The notes under the pieces were generated by a model that was not told the DNA's origin, ran no database searches, and saw only the letters and a program-made list of their open reading frames with translations. A DNA stretch of 64,000 bases from Cupriavidus basilensis OR16 (lineage in GTDB: Bacteria > Pseudomonadota > Gammaproteobacteria > Burkholderiales > Burkholderiaceae). Location of the stretch: contig NZ_AHJE01000013.1 in NCBI RefSeq assembly GCF_000243095.1, positions 1-64,000 on the forward strand. Reading direction: 5' to 3'. The position numbers were made by a program, and so were the translations under genes. Below, one piece after another: positions 29,052 to 38,377 of this stretch; positions within the stretch are counted from its first letter, which is position 1; each line of letters starts with the position of its first letter.

Positions 29052-29082
29052 GCGGGCCGCCATGCAATGCATGGTGGCCCGC
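29052..29082. repeat. Perfect-arm inverted repeat (hairpin) after the hydrolase gene
   Basis: Two 15-nt arms, 29052-29066 and 29068-29082, are complementary with a single G-T mismatch around one central base. There is no T run, so it is not a standard terminator. It lies in a 279-bp gap that otherwise shows no gene. Confidence 0.5.
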
Positions 29083-29271
29083 ACTGGCACCTCCCCCCTC
29101 GCGCCGCCATCCCCGGGCGGCCAGTGCAGCCGGGCAGAACGCTGCACATCCAGCACGCTTTCACTTCGGGTAGAACCCTTAGGCCGGGAGATTTCGGAAC
29201 TTTGCAGCATGGGTTTCCTCTATCATGGCAGACCTTTGCCAACCCCTTACGCTCCAAAGCAAGACGATCCC

Positions 29272-30105
29272 GTGATCCGACGAATCTCTGACCTCCTCAG
29301 CAGCCGGCTGTGTGCGCTCGCTGCTGCAGTGGCAGGTGCGATCGCCCTGGTGGGCTGCGCCGATACCCAGCTCAATGATCGCGACGCCGTGGTGACCCCC
29401 GGCATCGCCACCCCGGCCGCCCAGGCAGCCGCTGCCAACGCCGCATCCGCCACCGCCCGCGCCGCCGCGCCGCCCGCCACCGCCTCACCGCCCACCACGA
29501 CCGTGACCCTGCCCGCGCAAGGCCGCGTGAGCCTGGCCGAGTACCGTGCGCAGATGCGCCAGCAACTGATGCAGACGGAGAACGCCAGCGCGGACGTGGC
29601 CGATTGCGCCGCGCACGCCAGCTGGGTGGTGCCACGCTCGGCCACCTACGACGCATTGAAGATTCCCACCGGCGCGCTCGGCGCCGGCCAGGCTACCGTG
29701 GAGCCCTGGGACGGCCGCTTCTCGCAGGGCAAGCAAGCGGTGCCGGTCAGCTCCGTGGTGACGTTTTCCGCGACTGCCCACAAGCGCCGCGCCGAGGCCC
29801 AGTGGGAAGCGGTCAAGGTACGCTGTGGCTATGCCGACGGCATGATGCTGGCCTACGAATTGCTCGATGGCAGCGGCACCGTCATCAGCGAGCCGGCAGC
29901 CGCGCCCGCTGTACGCAGCAGCACGCGCCAGGCCTCCAGCAGCAAGGGCCACAAGGGCGGCAAGGGCAGCAAGGCAAGCAAGTCCAGCTCGGGCAAGTCC
30001 GCCAAGGCAAGCGCGTCCTCTTCCAAGTCGAGCAGCAGCAAATCGAGCGCGAAGAGCAGCAGCGCCAAGACCACCGGCAAGTCGACCACCAAGAAGACGC
30101 ACTGA
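29272..30105 (+). CDS. Lipoprotein with long Lys/Ser-rich tail
   Basis: About 277 residues, starting at GTG 29272: a signal with lipobox LVGC (Cys near residue 22), an Ala/Pro/Thr-rich linker, a central domain with two Cys (VADCAAHASWVVPRSATYDA, KVRCGYADGMMLAYELLDG), and a C-terminal tail of about 55 residues made almost only of Lys, Ser, Ala and Gly. The tail resembles histone-H1-like nucleic-acid or polyanion-binding tails. I do not recognise the central domain. Codons upstream of the GTG are in frame but would put a non-signal segment first, so they are rejected. A role in binding LPS, DNA or peptidoglycan is speculation. Confidence 0.72.
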   Translation: MIRRISDLLSSRLCALAAAVAGAIALVGCADTQLNDRDAVVTPGIATPAAQAAAANAASATARAAAPPATASPPTTTVTLPAQGRVSLAEYRAQMRQQLMQTENASADVADCAAHASWVVPRSATYDALKIPTGALGAGQATVEPWDGRFSQGKQAVPVSSVVTFSATAHKRRAEAQWEAVKVRCGYADGMMLAYELLDGSGTVISEPAAAPAVRSSTRQASSSKGHKGGKGSKASKSSSGKSAKASASSSKSSSSKSSAKSSSAKTTGKSTTKKTH

Positions 30106-30176
30106 GCGCCGCCGGCCCTGCATGGGGCCGCCCGGCACCTGGCCACCTGAGCGGCGGCCAGGTGCCGATCACGGCC

Positions 30177-31319
30177 TCAGCCTAGTTGCGCCAGCACCGC
30201 CTGCAACATCGCGGCGCCCAGCAAGGCGCTGCGCGCGCCGTTCCAGCCCACCGCCGGATCGGGCTGGTCGGCGTTGTCCTTGAACGGCATCTCCAGCGTC
30301 AGCGACAGACAGCCAAAGGTATGGCCGATGTACTTCGAGGCCAGCTTGAGCGCATCCTGGTTGTACTTGCTGGCAGCGTAGCCATGCACATCCTGGAAGT
30401 CCGGCGTCGCGCGCTTGAACGCGTCGATGAAACGCAGTTGCTCGGCTTTCTGCGCCTCGGTGAAGCCCGGCAGCATCTCGCTGCCCGCGACGAAGTTGTA
30501 CGGCAGGCCCTCGTCGCCATGGATGTCGAAGAACATGTCGCAGCCGGTGGCCTCGATGGCGCGGCGCACGTGGTAGACCTCGGGGCTGTTCTGCTCGCTC
30601 GGCGCCATCCATTCGCGGTTGAGATTGGCGCCGGCCGCGTTGGTGCGCAGGTTGCCGCGCGCCGAGCCGTCGGGGTTCATGTTCGGCACGACATGGAACA
30701 CGGCGCGCTCCAGCAGGCGGCGCGCCACCGGGTCGCCGGCCCACATGCCGGTACCCGTCAGGCGTTGCAGCACGCCCTCGCAAAACCACTCGGCCATGGT
30801 TTCGCCGGGATGCTGGCGCGCGATCATCCAGATGGTCTTCTTGCCGTCGCCGGGCGTGCCGACCGTGACCGCGGTCATGTCGCGGCCTTCCACCGTGCTG
30901 CCCAGATGCGAAAGCCGCGCCAGCGGCGAGCGCTGGCAAGTGGCCAGCAGGGACAGGTGGCGGTCCTCGGCATAGGGCTCGAAGTAGGCCAGCCACACGC
31001 TGTCGTGCTCGGGCGTGAAGGCCACCGTCATGGTGCTGCCATCGAAGCTGGTCGGCACGCGGAACCAGTGCGCGCGGTCATAGGCGGCCACGGCCTGGTA
31101 GCCGCGCCAGCCATCGGGGTAGGTACAGTCGCCGGCGTTGAGGAACTGCAGGCGGCAAGCCTGGCCACCCGCGCCCTGCAGGCGGAAATGAAACCACTGA
31201 CGGAACTCGGCGTGCGAATCGGCGCGGATGCGCAGGCGGATGTCGCTGGCTTGCGCGAGCGATTCGACTTCGATGGCACCCGCGTCGAAGCTGGCGGAAA
31301 TATGCAGGGCTGTGGTCAT
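30177..31319 (-). CDS. M14-family zinc carboxypeptidase, cytosolic type
   Basis: A 380-residue metallocarboxypeptidase without a signal peptide. An N-terminal beta domain (WFHFRLQGAGGQ, DGWRGYQAVAAYDR) precedes the peptidase domain. Zinc ligands are His and Glu of RQHPGETMAEW and His of FFDIHGDEG; the catalytic Glu is in LTLEMPFKD. The Arg/Asn substrate block is NPDGSARGNLRTN. This arrangement is that of the cytosolic carboxypeptidase (AGBL-like, M14B/D) branch, which removes acidic residues in eukaryotes; the bacterial substrate is unknown. ATG 31319 is the start, as the upstream extension is Pro/Arg-rich noise. Confidence 0.88.
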   Translation of the reverse strand: MTTALHISASFDAGAIEVESLAQASDIRLRIRADSHAEFRQWFHFRLQGAGGQACRLQFLNAGDCTYPDGWRGYQAVAAYDRAHWFRVPTSFDGSTMTVAFTPEHDSVWLAYFEPYAEDRHLSLLATCQRSPLARLSHLGSTVEGRDMTAVTVGTPGDGKKTIWMIARQHPGETMAEWFCEGVLQRLTGTGMWAGDPVARRLLERAVFHVVPNMNPDGSARGNLRTNAAGANLNREWMAPSEQNSPEVYHVRRAIEATGCDMFFDIHGDEGLPYNFVAGSEMLPGFTEAQKAEQLRFIDAFKRATPDFQDVHGYAASKYNQDALKLASKYIGHTFGCLSLTLEMPFKDNADQPDPAVGWNGARSALLGAAMLQAVLAQLG

Positions 31320-31414
31320 GGCTTGGAATCTCGGAGGGTTCGCGCCAGGATGCCGCGAGGCATGCCCTGGCGCCGGGTTCTGTACGGGGCGGCGGGCCGC
31401 AGCCACGCCACGCT

Positions 31415-32200
31415 TCAGTCGTCCAGGCGGCGCCGGAACACCCAGCGGGCGTCGTCGGAAGCGGCCGCGTCGAAGGCGTAGCCATGCTCGGCGAAACGCT
31501 TGAGCTTGGCCGGCTCCGTGATGCGATGCATCACCGCGTGGCGAGCCATGAAGCCGCGCGCGCGCTTGGCGTGGAAAGAAATGATCTTGTAGCGGCCGCC
31601 CTTCCAGTCCTCGAACACCGGCGTGACGATCCTGGCACCGAGCACCTTGGGACGCACCACCTTGAAGTATTCCTCGGAGGCCAGGTTGACCAGGGTCGGG
31701 CTGCCTTGCGCCTTCTGCGCCTTGAAGTCATCGTTCAGCAACTGCGTGACGTCATCGCCCCAGAATGTGTAGAGATCCTTGCCGGCCACGTTGTCGAGGC
31801 GCGTGCCCATCTCCAGCCGGTAGGGCTGCATCCAGTCGAGCGGGCGCAGCACGCCGTACAGGCCGGACAGGATGCGCACATGCTTCTGCGCGAAGCCGAG
31901 GTCGTCGGCCGACAGGCTGGACGCGTTGAACCCTTCGTAGACATCGCCGTTGAAGGCCAGCACGGCCTGCTTGCTGTTGGCCGCGGTGAACGCCGGCGAC
32001 CAGTCGCCATAGCGGGTGGCATTGAGCACTGCGAGCTTGTCGGAGATGTCCATCAGCGCCCCGATATCCTGCGGCGCAAGCTTGCGCAGACGCTCGATCA
32101 ACACCGCCGAACGGTCGATAAAACGTGGCAGCGTATGGGTCTTCAGACGCGCAGGCGTCTCGTAGTCGAGCGACTTGGCAGGGGACAGGACGATGAGCAT
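31415..32200 (-). CDS. yaaA: Peroxide stress protein YaaA (DUF328)
   Basis: A 261-residue cytoplasmic protein with the family start [16 protein letters not shown] and the blocks [27 protein letters not shown] and NLASEEYFK. In E. coli YaaA lowers free iron under peroxide stress and limits Fenton damage. Length is as expected (about 258). The start is 39 bp from the divergent PIN-domain gene. The frame is intact. Confidence 0.95.
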   Translation of the reverse strand: MLIVLSPAKSLDYETPARLKTHTLPRFIDRSAVLIERLRKLAPQDIGALMDISDKLAVLNATRYGDWSPAFTAANSKQAVLAFNGDVYEGFNASSLSADDLGFAQKHVRILSGLYGVLRPLDWMQPYRLEMGTRLDNVAGKDLYTFWGDDVTQLLNDDFKAQKAQGSPTLVNLASEEYFKVVRPKVLGARIVTPVFEDWKGGRYKIISFHAKRARGFMARHAVMHRITEPAKLKRFAEHGYAFDAAASDDARWVFRRRLDD

Positions 32201-32239
32201 GGCAAAATCGCGGCAAACACAAAGGCCAGATTGTAACGA

Positions 32240-32788
32240 ATGCACCCCGACTCCACCGCAGTACCCGTCAATTCCCCGCCGCCCCCCCAGGCCATTCCCG
32301 GTCCACTGGCGCCGCGGGTTGTGCTCGACTCCAATATCTGGGTCGACCTGCTGGTCTTTGCGGATCCCCACGTCGAGCCGATCCGGGTCGCGCTGGACAG
32401 CGGCACCATTGCCGCAGTGATCCGTGCCGATTGCCGCGAAGAGCTGCGCCGAGTGCTGGCTTATCCGCAATTCGCCCATTTTGGTGTGGATATCCCCGCC
32501 GCCATGGCCACGGTCGACCGGCTGACCACCGCCTTCGCCATCCCGGACGGGGCCGACACCCTCGCCGCCCGCCTGCCGCGCTGCCGCGACACCGATGACC
32601 AGAAATTCATCGAACTGGCGCACTTCGCCCAGGCAGCATGCCTGGTCTCCAAGGACAAGGCCGTGCTCAAGCTCAAGGGCCGCCTGCGCCGCCAGAGCGG
32701 CGTGGATATCATGCTGCCCCAGGCCTTCGCCGCGTGGCTGGCCGCGCGCCTCGAGGCGGCTGCGCAGGCACATGCCGATCCCCGCTAG
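32240..32788 (+). CDS. PIN-domain protein (COG1569-type putative toxin)
   Basis: A 182-residue protein with a Pro-rich start and a PIN nuclease domain: [11 protein letters not shown] with the first Asp, [13 protein letters not shown] and [13 protein letters not shown]. It belongs to the branch annotated as PIN-family putative toxin-antitoxin component, but no antitoxin gene is next to it: the flanks are yaaA and an aminotransferase. It may therefore be an orphan nuclease. It lies 55 bp before the aminotransferase, same strand. Confidence 0.85.
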   Translation: MHPDSTAVPVNSPPPPQAIPGPLAPRVVLDSNIWVDLLVFADPHVEPIRVALDSGTIAAVIRADCREELRRVLAYPQFAHFGVDIPAAMATVDRLTTAFAIPDGADTLAARLPRCRDTDDQKFIELAHFAQAACLVSKDKAVLKLKGRLRRQSGVDIMLPQAFAAWLAARLEAAAQAHADPR

Positions 32789-32843
32789 AATGCCAGCATC
32801 GTTTTGCCGCCCTTCCCGACCGCCTAGCCTGACGCCGCTTCCC

Positions 32844-34031
32844 ATGCCCACCAATCTCTCCGCCCAGCCGGGCGCTCTCGCCCCGCTCACGCCGCCGGTT
32901 TCGCGCCTGCCCAAAGTCGGCACGACCATCTTTACCGTGATGTCGGCGCTGGCCGCCGAGCGCAATGCCGTCAACCTCGGCCAGGGCTTCCCGGATTTCG
33001 ACTGCGATCCGAAGATTGTCGACGCCGTCACCCACGCCATGCGCTCAGGCTTGAACCAGTACCCGCCGATGGCGGGCGTGCCCAAGCTGCGCCAGGCCAT
33101 TGCCGACAAGATCGGCAAGCTGTACGGCCATGCCTACGACTGGGACAGCGAGATCACGGTCACCGCGGGCGCCACCCAGGGCATCCTGACCACCATCCTG
33201 TGCGCCGTGCATCCGGGCGATGAAGTGATCGTGCTGGAACCCTGCTACGACAGCTACATCCCCGCGATCGAATTGGCCGGCGGCAAGGTCGTGTCGGTGG
33301 CGCTTGAGGCGCCGCACTTCCACATCCCCTTCGACCGTCTCGCCGCCGCCATCACGCCACGCACGCGGATGCTGCTGATCAACACGCCGCACAACCCCAC
33401 CGGCACCATCTGGCGCGCCGGCGACATGGACCGCCTGTCAGGGCTGCTGGCGGGCACCGACATCCTGCTACTGTCCGACGAGGTGTACGAGCACATGGTG
33501 TTCGACGGCCAGCCGCACCAGTCGGTGTCGCGCCACCCCGAGCTGGCACGGCGCAGCTTCGTGGTGTCGAGCTTCGGCAAGACCTACCACGTGACTGGCT
33601 GGAAAGTGGGCTATGTGGCCGCGCCGGCCGCGCTCTCGGCCGAGTTCCGCAAGGTGCACCAGTTCAACGTGTTCACGGTAAACACCCCGGTTCAGCACGG
33701 CCTGGCCGACTACATGGCGGACCCGGCGCCCTACCTGGACCTGGCGGCCTTCTACCAGGCCAAGCGCGACCTTTTCCGCGCCGGGCTGGCCACCACGCGC
33801 TTCAAGCTGCTGCCCTCGGATGGCACGTACTTCCAGTGCGTGGACTACTCCGCCATCTCGGACATGAGCGAGGCGGATTTCTCGATGTGGCTCACGCGCG
33901 AGATCGGGGTGGCGGTGATTCCAGTCTCGGCGTTTTACTCGCAGCCGCGGGAGTCTGGGATTGTGCGGTTCTGTTTTGCCAAGAAGGAGGAGACGCTGGC
34001 GCTGGCCCTGGAAAGGTTGAAGGCGTTGTAA
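32844..34031 (+). CDS. PLP-dependent aminotransferase (methionine aminotransferase YbdL-like)
   Basis: A 395-residue class I/II aminotransferase. Lys246 in [16 protein letters not shown] is the PLP lysine; [21 protein letters not shown] and [13 protein letters not shown] are the standard blocks. The GQGFPDF start and [12 protein letters not shown] motif place it with YbdL/kynurenine aminotransferases, which use Met, Phe, His and related amino acids. There is no clear ribosome site before the ATG. The frame is intact and is followed by a strong hairpin. Confidence 0.88.
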   Translation: MPTNLSAQPGALAPLTPPVSRLPKVGTTIFTVMSALAAERNAVNLGQGFPDFDCDPKIVDAVTHAMRSGLNQYPPMAGVPKLRQAIADKIGKLYGHAYDWDSEITVTAGATQGILTTILCAVHPGDEVIVLEPCYDSYIPAIELAGGKVVSVALEAPHFHIPFDRLAAAITPRTRMLLINTPHNPTGTIWRAGDMDRLSGLLAGTDILLLSDEVYEHMVFDGQPHQSVSRHPELARRSFVVSSFGKTYHVTGWKVGYVAAPAALSAEFRKVHQFNVFTVNTPVQHGLADYMADPAPYLDLAAFYQAKRDLFRAGLATTRFKLLPSDGTYFQCVDYSAISDMSEADFSMWLTREIGVAVIPVSAFYSQPRESGIVRFCFAKKEETLALALERLKAL

Positions 34032-34096
34032 GCACGACCATTCGCAGAACAGACAGCCAAACAAGCGCCCAAAAACAACGCCCGCGGATTGAACAG

Positions 34097-34133
34097 CACC
34101 CCAAAAGTTGGATACCAACTTTTGGGGTGTTTT
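34097..34133. terminator. Strong hairpin terminator between convergent genes
   Basis: CACCCCAAAAGTTGG (34097-34111) and CCAACTTTTGGGGTG (34115-34129) form a perfect 15-bp stem with a 3-nt loop, followed by four T. It lies between the aminotransferase and the converging GST gene. Confidence 0.75.
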
Positions 34134-34174
34134 CATGCCGCGGGAGTTTGCCTTGCTACTGAACCGTTTTCGCT

Positions 34175-34816
34175 TTACTTCCGGCCGCCCAGCATCAGCT
34201 CGGTATTCGCCTTGCGATCCTCATTCACCTTCTGCACCGTCGGCCGCTCCGACATGCGCTTGAGGTACTCCTTGACCGGCAGGTCGGCCAGCATGTCCGT
34301 ACCGTAGATGATCTTGGTACAAGACGAGATCAGCGGAAAGTGCACCACCGCGGCGCAGTCCGCCAGCGTAAAGGTGTCGCCCGCCAGGTAGGGCGAGAAC
34401 TTCGCCAGCTTGGCGAAGGCGGGGATATAGCGCTCGAGCAGCTTTTTCTGGCGCTCCTTGACGCCATCGCTGACCTTGCCGCCGAAGAACGCTTCGGGGT
34501 AAAGCTCGCGCGCGGTCAGCTCCAGGTACAACTCCAGGAAGGTCACCAGCTCACGCACCTTGGCCGCCTCGTAGGGGCTGGCGGGCAGCAGCGGCGACTG
34601 CGGGTAGGTCGACTCGATGTAGGCGTCCAGTACTTCGGACTCGCATAGCGGGCCGTGATCGGTGATCATGTAGGGCACCTTGCCCAGGGGCGAGGCTTCG
34701 AGATCGGTCTTGCCGATCCAGGCCAGTTCTTCCTCGAACGGCAGGTTCTTCTCCAGCAAGGCCAGCTTGACCTTGTTGTAGTAGTTGCTGGCGGCAAAAC
34801 CACAGAGTTTCAGCAT
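34175..34816 (-). CDS. Glutathione S-transferase family protein
   Basis: A 213-residue GST: N-terminal thioredoxin-like half (LCGFAASNYYNKVKLALLEK, GKVPYMITDHGPLCESEVL with the Glu-Ser that binds glutathione) and a helical C-terminal half (YLAGDTFTLADCAAVVHFPL). GAGGAGAG precedes the ATG. The substrate is unknown. The gene converges on the aminotransferase. Confidence 0.88.
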   Translation of the reverse strand: MLKLCGFAASNYYNKVKLALLEKNLPFEEELAWIGKTDLEASPLGKVPYMITDHGPLCESEVLDAYIESTYPQSPLLPASPYEAAKVRELVTFLELYLELTARELYPEAFFGGKVSDGVKERQKKLLERYIPAFAKLAKFSPYLAGDTFTLADCAAVVHFPLISSCTKIIYGTDMLADLPVKEYLKRMSERPTVQKVNEDRKANTELMLGGRK

Positions 34817-35047
34817 GTCGTCTCTCTCCTCGTTATTGCGTGATTGGCGACCCACCGGGTGGATCGCGATGAAATCGGGGGCGAAGGTACCCTGCCCGCA
34901 CACGGGCAAGCAGGCATTGTGTGCCATGACAGACTCTGGCGGTCCGCGTTGGCCGATCAGCGCACGCCACCTGCATTGCCCCACTGTCGCGGATGATGCA
35001 AAAAACGTACGATCGTGCTAATTTAACCACACTTTTCTGGACGCACT

Positions 35048-36570
35048 ATGAGCACTTTCACCATTGACTCGCTGGGCATCGTCGGCACCGGTGCCATGGG
35101 CCGGGGCATTGCGCAGATCGCCGCGCAGGCCGGGCTGACCGTCAGCCTGTACGACACCAACCCGCAGGCCGTGGCCGCCGCCCGGCAATACCTGCAGGAT
35201 ACCTTCGCCAAGCTGGCCGAAAAAGGCAAGATGAGCGCCGAGGATGGTGCCGCCGCGCTGGCCCGCGTGCTGCCCTGCAATGCGCTGGAAGACCTGGCCG
35301 GCTGCGACATGGTGCTCGAGGCCATCGTCGAGCGGCTGGAAGTCAAGCGCGACCTGGTGGCAAAGCTCGAAGCCATCCTGCGTCCGGATGCGGTCATCGC
35401 CTCCAATACGTCGTCGCTGTCGATCACCGCGATCGCGGTCGGCGCGAAGCAGCCCGGGCGCAGTCGCCGGCTATCAACTTTTCAACCCGGTGCCGCTGAT
35501 GAAGGTGGTCGAGGTGATCGACGGCCTGTCTGGCGACCCCGCCGTGGGTGATGCGCTGATGGCGCTGTCGCGCCGCCTGGGGCACACCCCGGTGCGCTGC
35601 AAGGACATGCCCGGCTTCATCGTCAACCATCGGGCGCGGCATGAACATCGAAGGCCTGAAGGTCGCGCAGGAAGGCGTGGCCGAGTTTGCCGACATCGAC
35701 GCCATCATGCGCGAGCAGGCGGGCTTCCGCATGGGCCCCTTCGAGCTGATGGACCTGACGGGTCTTGACGTGTCCCACCCGGTGATGGAATCGATCTACA
35801 ACCAGTTCTACCAGGAACCGCGCTACCGCCCGTCGCCGATCACGGCAATCCGCTCGGTGGGCGGCCTGATCGGCCGCAAGGCCGGTGCCGGCTTCTACCG
35901 CTACGTCGACGGCCAGAAGCAACTGCCCGCCACCGCCGCCGTGCCCACCGCGCGCCCGGCCAGCGTCTGGGTCAGCCACGCCGACGAGCGCGGCCACGCC
36001 ATGGCCGTCAAGCTGATCGGCGCCCTGGGCATGACCACCGAAGCCGGCAACCACCCCTCCGCCGAGGCCCTGATCGTGGTCACGCCGCTGGGCCTGGATG
36101 CCACCACCTGCGCGCTGCAGGAAGGCCTGGACCCGACCCGCGTGGTGGCCATCGACACGCTGCTGCCCCTCGAAGCCACCAAGCGCCGCACCCTGATGAC
36201 CACGCCGGCCACCTCCGCTGCCATGCGCGAGGCCGCGCACGGCCTGTTCGGCAGCGACGGCGTGCCCGTGACCGTGATCCGCGACTCGGCCGGCTTCGTG
36301 GCCCAGCGCATCATCAGCTGCATCGTCAATATCGCCAGCGACATCGCGCAGCAGCGCATTGCCACGCCGGTGGACATCGACCTCGCCGTCAACCTCGGCC
36401 TGGGCTACCCCAAGGGCCCGCTGGCGCTCGGCGACGTGATCGGGCCGCACCTGGTGCTGACCGTGCTGCGCAACCTGGAGCGCCTGACCGGCGACATGCG
36501 CTACCGCCCCAGCCCGTGGCTGTGGCGCCGCGCCGGCCTCAAGCTGTCGCTGCTGGCCGAAGAGCAGTAA
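35048..36570 (+). CDS. 3-hydroxyacyl-CoA dehydrogenase (two frameshifts)
   Basis: An NAD-dependent 3-hydroxyacyl-CoA dehydrogenase with a Rossmann N-terminal domain (GIVGTGAMGRGIAQIAAQAG) and two C-terminal dimerisation domains (PGFIVNH, GPFELMDLTGLD and, repeated, GFVAQRIISC, YPKGPLALGD). This double-domain form is the PaaH type used in phenylacetate and fatty-acid degradation. One extra base at about 35462 breaks the frame inside KQPGR-VAGYQLFNPVP, and about two bases are missing near 35630 in NHAGRGMNIEG-like text. All three pieces are collinear and well conserved, so the gene is probably intact in the organism. An enoyl-CoA hydratase gene follows. Confidence 0.88.
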
Positions 36571-36671
36571 GAAGCGCGACCGCAGGCTTGTTCTTGGCCT
36601 GCGGTCGTTTCGTATCCGACACCGCATTTGCATCGTTGCATCGTTGCATTCGCTCATCCGTACAGGCCGCC

Positions 36672-37451
36672 ATGACCGCACAGCTGCTATCCGAACGCGT
36701 CGACACCACCCTGGTGCTGACCATCTCGAACCCCGAGGCACGCAACGCGCTGCATCCGGACATCTACGCGGCCTCGCAGGAAGCGCTTGAGCTGGCCTCG
36801 CGCGACGACGAGATCCGCGCGGTAGTGATCACCGGCGCCGACGGCGTGTTCTGCGCCGGCGGCAACCTCAACCGCCTGCTTGGCAACCGCGCCAAGCCAC
36901 GCGAGGTGCAAGCCGAGAGCATCGAAGTCCTGAACCACTGGATCGAAACGCTGCACGCCTTCCCCAAGCCGATCATCGCGGCCGTGGAAGGCCCCGCCGC
37001 GGGCGCCGGCTTCTCGCTGGTGCTCGCCTGCGATTTCGTGGTAGCGGCCAGCGACGCCAAGTTCGTGATGGCCTACGTCAATGTTGGCCTGACGCCCGAC
37101 GGCGGTGGCTCGTACGAGCTGGCGCGCAACCTGCCCCGCCAGCTCGCCTCCGAACTGATCATGGAAGGCAAGCCCGTGGATGCCGCGCGCCTGGCCCATT
37201 TCGGCCTGGTCAACCGCGTGGTGCCGCCCGGCCAGGCGCTGACCGAAGCGCTGCGCCTGGGCGAATCGCTGGCCACGCGCTCGCCGCATGCCATGGGCCG
37301 CATCAAGGCGCTGATCAACCACGCCGCCACCGCCAGCCTGACCGAGCACCTGGCAGAGGAGCGCGACAACTTCGTGGCCGCGCTGCATCACAAGGATGGC
37401 GGCGAAGGCATCGGTGCCTTCCTGGAAAAGCGCAAACCGAACTACCGCTGA
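36672..37451 (+). CDS. Enoyl-CoA hydratase/isomerase family protein
   Basis: A 259-residue crotonase-fold enzyme: oxyanion-hole segments FCAGGNLNRL and GPAAGAGFSLVLACD, then YVNVGLTPDGGGSYELAR. Asp in the last block takes the place of the second catalytic Glu of classical hydratases, a feature of the PaaG/PaaB-like and isomerase members. It follows a hydroxyacyl-CoA dehydrogenase gene and probably works with it in beta-oxidation-like or phenylacetate catabolism. ATG 36672 follows a CAGGCCGCC stretch, a weak ribosome site. The frame is intact. Confidence 0.9.
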   Translation: MTAQLLSERVDTTLVLTISNPEARNALHPDIYAASQEALELASRDDEIRAVVITGADGVFCAGGNLNRLLGNRAKPREVQAESIEVLNHWIETLHAFPKPIIAAVEGPAAGAGFSLVLACDFVVAASDAKFVMAYVNVGLTPDGGGSYELARNLPRQLASELIMEGKPVDAARLAHFGLVNRVVPPGQALTEALRLGESLATRSPHAMGRIKALINHAATASLTEHLAEERDNFVAALHHKDGGEGIGAFLEKRKPNYR

Positions 37452-37560
37452 GCCGCCCTGCCGCCCTGCCGCCGGGTCCGCCAATACGCACCCGGCCCGC
37501 AATGCCACGCCAACAATGCCCGCGCAGACGGGCACGAAAGCACAAGCACCGGAGACTTGC

Positions 37561-38295
37561 ATGGAATTGCCGCCCTCGCCCCGCCGCCGCGTCTACCTGA
37601 TGCGCCATGGCGCCGTGACTTACTTCGACGAGACTGGCCGCCCGGCGCTGCCCGAGCTGGTGCCGCTCAACGAGACCGGGTGCGCCCAGGCCAGCGCGGC
37701 CGGCCGCGCCTTCGCCGCCGAGAATATTGGCTTTGACCGCATCATCGTCAGCGGCCTGCCGCGCACGGTGGAAACCGCAGAGCGCGTGCTGGCGGAACTG
37801 CCCGGCATGGCCGACGCCGCGCTGGAAACCTGGCCCGAGCTGCAGGAGATCCGTGGCGGCAAGCTGCACGGCATCAGCGACGACAAGCTGCGCGACGCCT
37901 TTATCGGCGCCTTTGAAGGCGAAGTGCCAGAAGACAAGCGCTTCCTCGACGGCGAGAGCGTGGGCGAATTCCTCGACCGCGTGCTGCCCGCGCTGCGCCG
38001 CCTGCGCGACGACCCGAACTGGGACACCGCATTGCTGGTCCTGCATGGTGGCACCAACCGCGCCATCCTCTCCCACGCCATCACCTGCGGGCGCCGCGTG
38101 TTCTACGGCAGCCTGATGCAAACCGCCGGCTGCATCAATGTGCTGGACGTGGGCGACGATCCGCAGGACTGGGTGGTCCGCATGATGAATTACTCGCCGC
38201 CCACGCCCGTGCACAGCGGTACGCGCCACACCACCATGGAAGTGCTGCTGCACCAGTACCTGCGCTTTCGCGACTTGCGCGGGCCGGCCAGCTAG
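37561..38295 (+). CDS. Histidine phosphatase family protein (phosphoglycerate mutase-like)
   Basis: A 244-residue cytoplasmic phosphatase. The catalytic RHG is in YLMRHGAVTYFD, with the second Arg in SGLPRTVETAE and the second His in LVLHGGTNRAIL. It belongs to the broad PGAM/CobC superfamily; the substrate is unknown. It lies between acyl-CoA genes and a kinase-fold protein often co-localised with acyl-CoA dehydrogenases, so a CoA-linked role is possible. The frame is intact. Confidence 0.87.
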   Translation: MELPPSPRRRVYLMRHGAVTYFDETGRPALPELVPLNETGCAQASAAGRAFAAENIGFDRIIVSGLPRTVETAERVLAELPGMADAALETWPELQEIRGGKLHGISDDKLRDAFIGAFEGEVPEDKRFLDGESVGEFLDRVLPALRRLRDDPNWDTALLVLHGGTNRAILSHAITCGRRVFYGSLMQTAGCINVLDVGDDPQDWVVRMMNYSPPTPVHSGTRHTTMEVLLHQYLRFRDLRGPAS

Positions 38296-38377
38296 CCACG
38301 CCGCAAGCAGATAAAACAAAAAACAGACAGATTCGAATCTCGGAATACCCGGAACATACCGAAAACACGGAGACAGC

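Noticed and set aside
34097-34133. Inverted repeat as an insertion-sequence end
   Set aside because: The 15-bp arms look like some transposon ends, but there is no transposase, second copy or target duplication, and the site lies between convergent genes with a T run, so a terminator is the better reading.
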